Below, one piece after another: positions 26,801 through 38,155 of a DNA stretch of 64,000 bases. The stretch covers positions 7,271,501 through 7,335,500 of the forward strand of contig WHVY01000004.1 of NCBI GenBank assembly GCA_022266195.1, written 5' to 3'. The position numbers and the translations under genes were made by a program. The notes below the pieces were generated by a model, which was not told where the DNA came from, ran no database searches, and was given only the letters and a program-made list of their open reading frames with translations. Numbering within the stretch: position 1 is the first letter of the stretch; the number at the start of each line of letters is the position of its first letter. The stretch is from Tetranychus cinnabarinus (taxonomy: Eukaryota; Arthropoda; Arachnida; Trombidiformes; Tetranychidae).

Positions 26801-29800
26801 TTGATGAAAACCAATTCTCTGTTGATTTCAATTCATTTTAGTTTGTGAAACTGGTTTTTCGGTGAAAAGGCACACAAAACATCCAATGGAAATAGAGAAA
26901 CATTTTTCTGTTTAAATATGAATTAACCATGATAAATGATGATATCTTTTGTAATCTAAGTCTACCTTTCCTTCAGTTAAACTGTTTAGACATTGAAGAC
27001 CTTTTTTTTCCTGGACAATATTTGGTTACCTTTTTATGCTTGATTACATTAAAAATGATTTACTATTGTCTATTGAATTTGATTGATTTTACAATTCAAC
27101 AAACATCTTTCAAATTTATTGCAAACTCAACCCTAAAAATTTGCCATTTATTTTCATTCATTTCATATATACATTTAGATGTTACTCAGTTGATGTATTA
27201 TTATTTATATATAGTTATTTATATTTATTGTAAATTGTGTTATTATTATTACATTATACATATGTATTAGTGAAAAAACAGAAGCATTAACTTGTTTGTT
27301 TGCATGGGGAAAACAGTGAATTTAAAATTCATTCAATTGAATTGTGTATTTTGGCTCACATCTTACCCTTCAATTTAAACATATAATTTACATTTTCTTG
27401 TTTAATCAGTTATTTTTTTCATTATTACAATTGATATTCAACTATATTTTAATAAAAAAGGAAATTGTTTTTTGTTTAAATTTCACTCCATTTGTTCAAT
27501 TTACTTGTTGCAATCTGGAAATGATGAGGAATGGGCCAAATGTATTTCATGGTGAAGTTGCATGATTTGGACAAACTCAATTTTCAGCTTTAGATTGGAA
27601 AGTCAATTAACAATCGTTTAATTTGGACAATTCATTGATTCTTTGTTGTTGCCAATTACTTTTATGCATAATTTGGGGTTATCATTGAATCTGTTGACCT
27701 CTAGGTTTGTTAGCCTTGTAATGACCAGAAAATTGTGTTAAAATTTTAACGGAAGACAATTAACTTTCCATTGAATGGTTCAATCTTTCTCGTATTGTCT
27801 TGTTTGATTAGATTAATTAAGAGGACGATAACATTTGAATAAACACATGGAAAAGGTTTGTTGAACAGCAATTATGGTCACATTGTGCAACTGTAAATGG
27901 TGAAAATTTTGTGATCAAAATGGTTAAGATGATTGTTTCTCAGTTGTTGAGTTGAGATGTTACATTGATGGTGAAACTTGTGAAAGGAAACATTGAAAGC
28001 CAATTGAACATGTTACAACAATTAGCTTTCAACCCATTAATCAATTTAATGAACAACGTTAATTCATTTCAACCTTCTTTCCTTCTTCCTATCCTTTTTG
28101 CCTTGTTAATTGTTGCACTGGCCATTTGTCCATTTTTGAATCCTTTTTTGTGTTGTCCTGTCATTAAATACACATAACCATTTATTATTATAATCTTGCC
28201 ATTGACTATCATTTGAGGACTGCTTTTGTTGTATCATTACAGTAATAAAACCAATTTAACTTGATATTGACTCAAATATAATTAATCTCAACATCAACTG
28301 AGGACGTTAGATTAACACCAACAATCATTATTCAGGCTGATCCAGATCTATCATATTTCACTTATTCTGGTTCCAGTTTGTATAGGACTTGTTAAAGAGA
28401 CAGATTTGGATATCCAATGTATTATGTAGTAGCATCAGGCAAAAATAATACCTTCTTCATTCAGTCTTTTGGTGTCCAGTTCAATTATTTACTCTAATAT
28501 TGAACGTTTGTATTGGTTCTTAATTTTAATGAACGATATTTAACGAATCTTCTGAATCTCATCGATAAACAAGGTATTCAGCTCCAGATGTCCTTGTATA
28601 GTCATAGCTATCAATGATTGATGAACAATGAATTGGTTATCAGTCTGAAATTGAACCAAAATAAATAGTTAAATTGTACTATTCTTAGGCTACCAATCAA
28701 TTTGGAGTATAAATAAAGTTGAATGAAGTATTGATTGAAGAGGCAGGTTGACTAGACTGCAAAGTTATGAAAAAAACGTTAACAGTTAACAGTTTTTTCC
28801 AACCATCAGTTTGAAACTTGCTCCAATTGTGCTTGTGATTTATAAAGTGCAATCTTTGGTAATCAGTATTATAACAGGTGATTTGAAATTCAAGATGATG
28901 TTGGTGAAAAGAGCTATGAAAAGCTGATAATCCAAGTAAAAGTTAAACCTAGATTATTGTCAATCTTTGGTGTTTTCACTTGAAGCTGTTTTGATTTCCA
29001 AATAAACTGGTTAATACTTTAGCCATTGAATTAATTTCAATTGTGATTGATTTTCACTGATTAAAATTTATCATCAAGATCACCAGAATTGTTTATCAAT
29101 CTATTAATCAATGTCAACCCGTGAAATCCCTTCATTAAAATCAATTTTGGATCAAAAGTCAATTCTTGAGCATTCTTTGTTTGAATTTTTCTTTCAAAAA
29201 TTTCTTCTGCCTTATTGTCTTGGTTAAGTCTTGTTGCATTCAATGCTTCATCATATTTGATAAAAAAAAGGTTAATCCACCGGAAGTTTGACAGCAACTG
29301 ATTATCTCAATATCATCAGCATCCTAAAGACTCAATTGTGAGATGACACTATTTTGACACAGTTACTATTCATGACAGCATTTGAATATTGTTCTGGATA
29401 AGCTTTGAAGATAAGCTTTTGCTTTTTCTTTTGCGTCAAACATTATACTTGAATGGCCTTTGGTTGTTTGTTTCTTGCTCTTTTTCACATCACTTTTCCT
29501 AATTCAGTCAGAATTGTTCACCGGCTCCTGTAAATTGGTACCAATCAGATAAAGATAAATAAAAACTTGAAAGGCAATGTTTGATAACCCAATAATAATG
29601 TTAACTGTAAACAAAAAATACAAATTGTCTTGTTTTCTTGTTGTTTCTCTTGTTGTTGTTGTCTTGTTATCAAGTGTTAAGTCTAATACTTGACAAGAGA
29701 ATAAAATATTTTACCATTTATTCCATCTTCTATTTATTATTTCTTGGTTTTGTCATGGTGAGCATGATGATGATTGAAGTTTACGTTTTGTCCAAAAACA

Positions 29801-32800
29801 TCCTTAAGGGTTATGTTAATATTGAATCCAATTTGCCATTCCACCAATTGACCTCTAGTTTACATGGGCTTTACAAACAACAGGCCAACAGTATCAAGGG
29901 TCAAGCATACATATTGACACTGATAAATATTGTTCAGTTTGATTATCAATCAGTTGACAAGAAACGCTGTGGTAAAAATAAACACCATCTAACTGGAAGC
30001 CAACGTTTCTTGCTAGCGATTAGCAATGAATTTGATTGAAAAGTTACAACTCCAATCATTAGTTAATTATATAATAATCTAGCAAGGAACAATTTATCAA
30101 TCACGAGTAAACAGCCATCCTAACTGGTCACAAATGTCAATAAGATTGGCAACACTGTTAACATTAGCTCAATGTTAATCCAAGTATTGACTTTATGTTG
30201 ACTTTTTTTCATCCGATTTCTGTATCCAATTCACTCGTTTAAAGGTTAATGTCTAATTGTCAACTGTTACATGTAGAAACCTAATCACAACTAGTTAACT
30301 TTTAAATGATGGAACCAATTGAATGAGTTGATATTTCCAATGAAACCAGACGATGTAGGACTGTTGTGCGCCTCCAAGTCAATAAGTCTCCAACATTCAC
30401 TTGTCTATATTAAGGTTGTTGAAAAGGTTAATTTTAGATGTTTCAGTAATTGAATAGTAACTATTAATCAATTGAATTGTAAATGAAGTATTAACACACT
30501 TGATACAATTTACCAGAGAAAAAACAAGAACAACCGTTTCATCATAGTTCAATCCGCATTAAGCGAGGGAAAATAGTTGAAGCGCAAAAATTAAACTTAC
30601 AACATTACTTACTTGTTAGACAAATGATAAATGAAAAGCTTAATTTTAAGCTTTTAAGTTGAGACGTATTATTGAATAATAATTTGTTAAAATTATCTGC
30701 TAATTCAATTGTGATTTAATGTAACAGGATTAATGGCTGTAACTGGAATATACAGAAAAGTGTAAATCACAATAAATTGATGGATGAAAACAGGAAAAAA
30801 ATAGCAAATTTAAAAGCTATTAAACATCCAAGAAGACATTAATTTTTGTAGGAAAAAAATGTTTTTTTCAATTTATGCTGAAACAATTAGTTAATGGTGA
30901 TGATGTGCTTCTATTAATATCAAACATTTGTGATTAATTTTAATTTTTGAATACGAATCACAAATGTATCACAAATGAAAAAAGTGTTTGTCTTGATGTG
31001 TAAAACAACAAGATTTGATACAATTGAAAACAAAACAAAGGTAAAGTTGATAGTATTTTAATGGAAATGTTAATCTTTTACATTTCAAATTGTTAGACAA
31101 CCGTTAAAATTAATCATAATTAAAGTCTAATGCCAGTTTCCTTAGCTACCATTGGAATCCGTGTATATTGATTAATATCATGAAACATTCAAATGTGAAA
31201 CTTGAACCTCTCAATGTCAATGTTTAAAAGGTATCAACTTGAATTAATAAAATGAAAATGGCAGATTTTTTTCCTCTTCATTCCTCACTCCAGCATTAGT
31301 ATTAAATCATTGGGATAAAGTCACTGGGAAAGTGAATCAGTTATGCTTTTTTATAATGTTTGGTTATGATTAGAAGACTTATTAGTTGATTTGTATTTAC
31401 ATTGTCAATCCTGGCTGACATGTTTTCCTTGCTTATCTTGAATTTAACTCATTTTTTTGACTTGCATTTCATGTGTAACATTTAGTCAATTAAAAGAGAT
31501 GCAAAAAATCAGATGCCAATATCATATTGGTTATTAAAATTTTGAAAAAAATAGTCATTTGGGTTTACTTTTTCATAGGATTATTATACTTCATTCATAT
31601 TTTGCTGGATCAAATAACATTTTACTATTTGTTAGTGTATTAAACTTGGATTGTATTCAATATCAGTAGACAAAGGAAAACAAAAAATAACATCAAATTT
31701 ATCATAATTAACTTTGATAATAATGATCCACAAATAAGGACATTTAACTCAAATTACGTTGATATTTTGCTTTGTTCATAACTTTACCATTTTAGCTTGC
31801 TGTATAGACCATTTCAACTGTAATCAACATTTGTATATTTCATTAATTACTGAGTACATTGAGTACATTGTTCATAAGTACATGTGTACATTCAACTCCG
31901 TAATTTAGCTCAACAACGTTAATATGTATTGATTGATCATTAAATTGGCCAGTTTTTGCCATCTTTTGAATTTACTATTGTATTTGAGCTTTTCATAGTG
32001 GAGTTGGACAGAAATTTTATTATATTTCTAATATTGAATCTAAAATATAGAAAGCTAATCAATTTAATATGTTAAAGATAATTTTGTTTTCTATTAGACT
32101 AATGTTTTAATATTCATTTTGACTTATATTTCAAAAAAGTATCTTGTTACATTTATTTTGATATTTGCGCCATTGGGTAAGTCGAGGGAAAATCTAATGA
32201 TAATTGATGAATTAAGGCGCCAGCTTTTTTAGGCTGTTGTTTTTGTTACCGTTGAACAATCTGATTTTTGTGATCACTTTTTTATGGCTTTCTTGTCAAT
32301 TGTTTATTGATTTATCGTTTTTTTTCTTCATCTTGTTATTTCAGGTAGTACACTGGGTGATTCAATATCGGAAGACACAAACATAGCTTTAGATGAAGTA
32401 AACAACATTTTTCGTCATATTTTCCCAATACTTTCTGATAAAGGTCGTTATCCTTGGAAAGACAATTTGGTTGGACTTCATTTGTTATTAAACCATCATA
32501 ACCATCCTAATTATTCACCAACCAACCTGCTAACTCAATCTAACCCTTTACCCAATAATCAAGGCAGTGGCGGTGGTGGTGGTGGAGGTGGCGGGGGAGG
32601 TGGAGGAGGAGGCAGTGGTGTTAGAATTAGTGACATGAGAGGCATATCAACAGAGGATTTAATTGCAACTGATTCACATCACTCTAATCCTCATCAGTAT
32701 CATCACAATCCAATTATTTCATCTGATAGAAACATTGGAATTGAATCTCGTTCTCGAAACTCTCATCCAATTTTACGAGATTCATCATTGTCAGCAAATA

Positions 32801-33432
32801 ATTTTCTGAATAAAATGGTGGCTGCTGAGGCTGTTGCTGAAGCAGCAGAAGCAGAAGCTGCAGCAGCAGCAGCGGGCTATTCTGGGATTAGTTTGATTGA
32901 CCCATCACGATCATCGTCATCATTGTCATCTGCAACTTTTCCATTAAAAAATTCATTGCCAATCACAGAATCAAACGGCAAGGAAACAGATCCTCTTTTA
33001 TCACTCACCTCTTCCTCAAAATTATCTTCTGCAACTTCGTCAACATCACCATCACTTTCTTCATCTTTTTCATCATCTGGAGCCTCCACTTCACCATTGT
33101 CACAATCCTCTTCATCCTCATCGCCATCATCGCCATCAGCTTCATCTTCGTCATCATCTTCGTCATCCTCATCGCCCTCATCGCCCTCATCATCATTGCC
33201 ATTACTATATTTTTACCCTAATGTTAAAGTTATTTCTCGGACTCAATTGGGTGCACCCACTGGAAGAGGTTCAACTCGATTATCAATTCACGGGCGTTCA
33301 CCATCTTCATCAATTCACCATCAACCGATGTCTAAACAGCGTAGAGTTCTTGGTAAAAGTGGACCTGAATGTATGAGACGATGCATATCACAAGGATTAC
33401 TTCATCCTGTCCAATGTCACTCTCTATGTTGA
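17304..33432 (+). CDS. Candidate secreted peptide precursor with C-terminal four-cysteine module
   Basis: The model is two exons, 17304-17394 and 32345-33432, whose phases fit (G|GT) and give 392 residues. I do not recognise the family. Exon 1 codes a basic start followed by a hydrophobic stretch (NLFIYWITLSVLLTG), a plausible signal peptide. Exon 2 starts with an acidic/hydrophobic segment (LDEVNNIFRHIFPIL). Low-complexity tracts follow: poly-Gly (about residues 106-120), poly-Ala and a long poly-Ser. The last part is again well-composed: FYPNVKVISRTQLG, then KQRR at about 361-364 and a final module C-x3-C-x10-C-x3-C ending at the very last residue. KQRR looks like a prohormone-convertase site, which would release a 28-residue peptide with two likely disulfides. 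A polyadenylation signal lies at 33782. The exon link across 15 kb is inference; exon 2 on its own is the stronger call. Confidence 0.55.
17395..32344 (+). other. About 15 kb gene-poor stretch, modelled as one long intron
   Basis: No coding gene is supported on either strand. The sequence is uniformly AT-rich and the open frames are short and mostly lack ATG. Two minus-strand frames (29061-29297 and 24290-24487) have somewhat protein-like composition but no start, homology or continuing exon. Two diverged copies of an unknown repeat lie near 19.4-19.6 and 20.0-20.2 kb, a TG run near 22775 and an ATC run at 20804. Conserved non-coding elements could be present but cannot be seen without alignment. 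Confidence 0.4.
20804..20834. repeat. (ATC)n microsatellite
   Basis: A perfect run of about ten ATC triplets in non-coding sequence. Confidence 0.9.
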
Positions 33433-33888
33433 AACAATTTAGGATTATCTAATTGGTTCTATTGAACAAATCAAGAAAAGTAAAAAAAATTGTTATAATT
33501 TGAGGTAATTTCCATAAAAAAATTGCTTCAAACGTGTGTTAATTTCCTTTGAAAAATTTTGTTTGAAACCTCTCTAGAGCTTGAGATTTGTCTGTTAGAA
33601 TCAACTGGATAATCCTGTAATCAACTAGAGTGAAATCATTTTTTTGTTGTTCTTTCTTCGTTCATCTCTTTTTTCCTTTTCTTATTCTTCTTATTCTTTT
33701 CTTTAAACTCAAACATCCTTCATTCATTTGCAAATTAGTGTCAACCTCTGCAAAAAAATTTTCTTCAAAACAAATTGTCTCAATAAATGTTGAATATTTG
33801 TTTCTCTACTGTCACATGTAATAATATTATATATTATAATACATGTGCTATAATTTACATGTGCATGTACATATTCATTATCTAAAAT
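33433..33888. other. Convergent intergenic region (two 3' UTRs)
   Basis: This lies between the plus-strand cysteine-module gene and the minus-strand ILVBL-type gene. It is AT-rich, with a palindromic AT stretch around 33825-33870. No separate gene is seen. Confidence 0.5.
33782..33787 (+). promoter_or_regulatory. Putative polyadenylation signal (AATAAA)
   Basis: AATAAA about 350 bp downstream of the cysteine-module gene's stop and about 100 bp before the convergent ILVBL-type gene ends. Confidence 0.4.
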
Positions 33889-35971
33889 TCAAACTGAAAT
33901 AGATCCATCTCGAAAATCCGTTCGACCAATTAACGTGTTAATCAAAACAGGGCTACTCGTCCTAGCGATTTCCAACGACTTAGATATTATAGATTCCATT
34001 TCAGTTTCATTAGTTCGGTCAATTTTGAATCCTTCGGCACCCAAAGCTCTAGCAGCTTCATCATAAGCTGTGTAAGCTAATTTACAGGCTACATCAGACC
34101 CAAGAATCACTACTTGTTCCCTTTCAATTTGAGTCCAACCAGCATCATTGCCAACAATTGACACGACGTTGAGTTTATGGCGAACCATTGTATCATATTC
34201 CATAAAACTGAAACCAAGAGCTCCATCCCCGAAAATAATGACTACATTTGATTTTGGTCGAACCGCTTTAACACCAATAGCAAATCCTCCACCACATCCA
34301 AGGGTACCGAAGACACCAGGGTCCAGCCACCGAAGAGGTCCTCTTGGTTTGAGAATATATGATGCGGTTCCTACAAAATCACCTCCATCAGCAATTATGT
34401 AAGTATCTTCAGGAAGTAAAGATTCAAGTTTGGTTAGAACAGATAATGGGTTAAGATGTTTGTCAGTTGGAGCTGACGATTTTGATAAAATCTCGGCGTC
34501 GCGTTTAGAGTCTCGTTCACGAAGAGTATTGATCCATTCAGGGTCAACAGAAAACTGACCAAGCTTCTCGGTTAAATTAAGGAAAAATTTACCAACATCA
34601 GCTTGAACTAATAATTCGGCATTCCAGAAAAACTTGTGATTTTTCTTTAGCTGAGATTTGTTTCTATTTACAGCAATAACCTTGCTCCGGGATGATAAAA
34701 CACGCCCATAATCCAAGCGAAAGTCTGCCACAGTTCCAGCAAGAATAACAACATCAGCTTCTCTCAATGCCTCTCGTCTACAATGGCGCATATGAAGTGT
34801 GCTTGACTGTCCCAACAGGCCTCTGGACATTCCACCAAGATAACAAGGGATTCCAAGAGATTTTATAACTTCAGAAAGTTTTTCACCGCCAACAGGTGGA
34901 AGAATAGATTGACTACCTAAAACAATGAGAGGCTTTTTAGCCTTTGACACAATTTCAACAGCTTTGTAGATGTCATTAGATTTTGGAAATGGCAACTCGA
35001 CTGGCCAAGGACGTGTTTCTTGATCCATATCAAATGCACCAGCAAACAAATTTTTGGTATACTGATCAAGATACCAAGTAACAACTTTTTGGGTAAATGT
35101 ACTGGCCCGTGCTTTACCCATGATTTCACGACGGACAACTTTGTATGGGTAAAGAACATCCAAGGGACATTCAACAAAAACAGGCCCTGGTGTATTGGAT
35201 TGAGCTTGACGGAAAGCTTCACGAATGGTTGGCACTAAATCTCTAACTTTTGAAACACTGGCTTGCCATTTGGTAATTGGCTTCATCAATGACATTTGAT
35301 CGATATCTTGTAAAGCTCCACGACCTTTGGCAAGAGTTGCCGTGCTACCAGAAATGATAACAACTGGTGACTCTGCCATAAAGGCATTCTGTGTTGGTGT
35401 AATTGTATTGGTTAATCCAGGACCAGCAGTAACTATTGCAACCCCAGGAATACCAGAGACTCTTGCAGCAGCATCAGCGGCAAAAACAGCTGAAGCTTCA
35501 TGTCTTACATCTATTACACGAATTTCCTGTTCTTGACAACCAGTCAAGATTGGTGATATATGGCCTCCTGATAGAGTAAATACTTGCTCCACTCCATGAG
35601 TCTTGAAAACAGTTGCTATTAACTGTCCCCCGTGTTTTTTAGAATCTTCATCCACCTAAAGATAGTTTACATGAAAAAAGATCGTTAATAAAATACTGTT
35701 ACTAAATTGTATTAACAGTTGGTCGAGTTGATTATAAGCTAATGTAATTTACCTCATGAAAATAATGAGCAAGGATACTCAACTGTCGGATTACCATAGC
35801 CATTATCATAAGAAATGGATAAAATGTTTGCATGGCAGAGACAGTTATTAAGATATAAAACAGAGCTGTTTTAAATGATGAAAATGGATCAAAATCACTT
35901 AAACTTTGGCTCAGTATTTCTCTGAAGCCTTTGCTCAGTTCATCCATATTAGTCCACGCTGTTGACTCCAT
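33889..35971 (-). CDS. ILVBL: ILVBL/HACL2-type thiamine-diphosphate enzyme (acetolactate synthase-like)
   Basis: Two exons, 35971-35753 and 35655-33889 (minus strand), are joined in phase 0 and give 661 residues; human ILVBL has 632. The first exon codes a hydrophobic anchor (ALFYILITVSAMQTFYPFLMIMAMVI), in keeping with an ER membrane protein. The second holds the three-part TPP enzyme fold. HGGQLIATVFKTHGV and VFTLSGGHISPIL begin the pyrimidine-binding domain, with RHEASAVFAADAAAR carrying the catalytic glutamate, followed by AGPGLTNTITP. The central domain is around PLIVLGSQSILPPVGG. The pyrophosphate domain has GDGALGF and, later, GND (the GDG...N motif that binds Mg2+-TPP). Enzymes of this group cleave 2-hydroxyacyl-CoAs in fatty-acid alpha-oxidation (established for mammalian ILVBL). 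The second exon starts with GTG used as valine, not as an initiator. Convergent with the upstream plus-strand gene. Confidence 0.93.
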
Positions 35972-38155
35972 GGTTGAATTCGTAGATCACAGCCAACCCT
36001 TGTATTTGATGTATTAACGTTGAACCAAAATACTATAGATATATAAAATAATCACAATATTACAGATTAAAGTTGAACGTTGGTTTTTGGGCAACAAGTG
36101 TAACATAAAAACAGAAATGGCAAGCTTCGATTGTAAAAAAATTAAACTGCTGACATACTTTAGATAACTATTTACCTGATTCAAATTGTCAATTTTTCGT
36201 TTAATCTTGATTGCAGAGGGAGATAGAGTGAGATTGTGTAAGGGGATACAGCTGGGGATAAAGTTGTTTGGGCGTTACTAAACACTTGAAACAGGTATGA
36301 GAGTAGAAAGAGAAATGAAAATGCGAAAGTGGTTGATGGAGGCCATTTTCGTCGCTCTTTTGCTAGCCATCATCACTTGAAGAAAGGTTATCCATTTTGT
36401 TGTAACAGTTATGTAAGGATGGTAAATATCCAGACGACACTCAATATGATGAAGGAATCTCGCATATAAATGAAATTTGAACGGAAAGCTCCACGAATGG
36501 TTGATATTAGGTCATGAACTTTATAAGCTTCAACTGCCATTAGCTATTTGTTACAATGATAACAAGTGATCAGTTTCCTGCAAAGCTCCAGTGAGTTTCC
36601 CGGTAAATGAATAAACAAAATGTTGGTTCATTATTGAAAGTTATTCGTATAAGAAGTTTTAATGGCTGAGATATTTGTTGAACCAACCATTGGTTGCGAG
36701 TTCTGAAAAGAGACAATATGATAATTTATCGTTAATATTTCAATATTAATATTCAACATTCCTTAATCCTTAATATTTCTACGTTAATAGTTTCAGATTT
36801 AACTAAAGGATTAAAAGTCCTCGGAATAATTACAAGATAGGATGTTATCAATACTCAACCATGTATACTTCATAACCATCGTCATTATTGTGGGTGAATA
36901 CAAAAAACCAGAAAATGTAATTTTTTGCAATGGAAATAGATTCAGGAGAGACAATCATTAAAAGGGATAAGATAATTGAAAATTACATTAATTATAATCA
37001 TGTTAACAAGAGAGAAATAATTAGGTAAACTGAATCACTATAAATCAGGGAGATAGAGAAATGAGTGAGAATGAATGAAAGGTATTTTTAAAGAGGAAAA
37101 CAACAGAAATAAGTAAAATTAATGGTAAAGTTCATTGAAGAATGAAAATGGATACTCAATTTCTAATCCACATAGAAAACTCTAGCTTGATGAAGACAAA
37201 AATCAATGAAGATACTTTGAACTATCTGAGTATTAGGCATGTAAGATTGCAAGAATAAACGATTCATGATTTTTTGACAATTAATGGTTAACTTTCACCA
37301 AAATTTAACAAGCTTGAGATAATATCAGCTGGGATCAATGAGATGTTAAATGAACGATAAGTGCACCAGCGGAAAGGCTCAACACAATGAAAGAATCAAG
37401 TTTGCTTGGTTGAATTTTGATTGTTATTCCATGCTAATACATTTGTGGAGACTTGATCATTCACATATTGACAATTGTCAGTTGATTAACTTCAAAATTA
37501 ATGGTGAAAAAAAGACAGAGAAAACATGTTGACTTTTTAGTCTGCAAAACAAAAAAACCATCGGAACAAGCAAGATTGCACCAGAAAATACAATGAAAAA
37601 AGTATCACATTAAATACACAGAAATAAAGAGTAAAGTTTACATCATCATTCACACTAATTAATTAATTAACAATAGATATTGTTGAAATGGAGAGAAACA
37701 ATCAAAGAATTCATTAATTTATAATTGAAAAAAGAGCAAAAATAAAAACCAAACATGAAAAGTGTTTCACCTGATTGTATAAATTATATTGAATGTCCAC
37801 AACGAGGACTCTTTGTTTACAAAAAATGGAAAGAGTTAGTGCTAATTATACTAATCAGTATTAATTATAAATTGTATTTGCTTTAGCATTTTTTTATTTC
37901 TCGTGTAATTATGTAATGGAAGTAGAGACATTTCTTTGTGGAAATTGATGTTCAACATGTAAAATCGCTATTGATACAATGGTTTAAATGTCATTCATAT
38001 CTGCAAACATTGAAATTTCAATAAATCATCAAACCAATAAATCTTCGGTGTGGATTGTGATTCAATGAACAAATCAACAAATTAGTTCCTGATTATACTT
38101 TTTCCGCATTCAGTTGGTCAAATGAAGCGGACTTCAAGTAACATTAAAATTAAAA
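35972..38155. other. Intergenic region (divergent promoters)
   Basis: This lies between two divergently transcribed genes. It contains the ILVBL-type pseudogene fragment. About 36200-36370 is less AT-rich and purine-rich, with a GGCCATTTTCG stretch (a YY1/Pho-like core on the minus strand), and may be the ILVBL-type promoter or 5' UTR. No other gene is supported. Confidence 0.4.
36481..36605 (-). pseudogene. Decayed fragment of the ILVBL-type gene
   Basis: Bases 36481-36520 closely match the functional gene from about 35209 (shared ACGGAAAGCT, CACGAATGGTTG). The match resumes near 36570-36592 (GATC...AAAGCTCCA) against about 35298-35320, with insertions and deletions between. It lies on the same strand, upstream of the gene, and has no usable frame. 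It is read as the remnant of a partial duplication. The match was made by eye; an alignment would settle its limits. Confidence 0.5.

Noticed and set aside
29061..29297. 78-codon minus frame with protein-like composition
   Set aside because: No start codon, no partner exon and no recognisable motif; cannot be separated from chance.
29638..30039. 133-codon plus frame with a hydrophobic start
   Set aside because: No ATG at the start, no recognised domain, AT-rich context; the Leu run comes from a TTG/CTT simple repeat.
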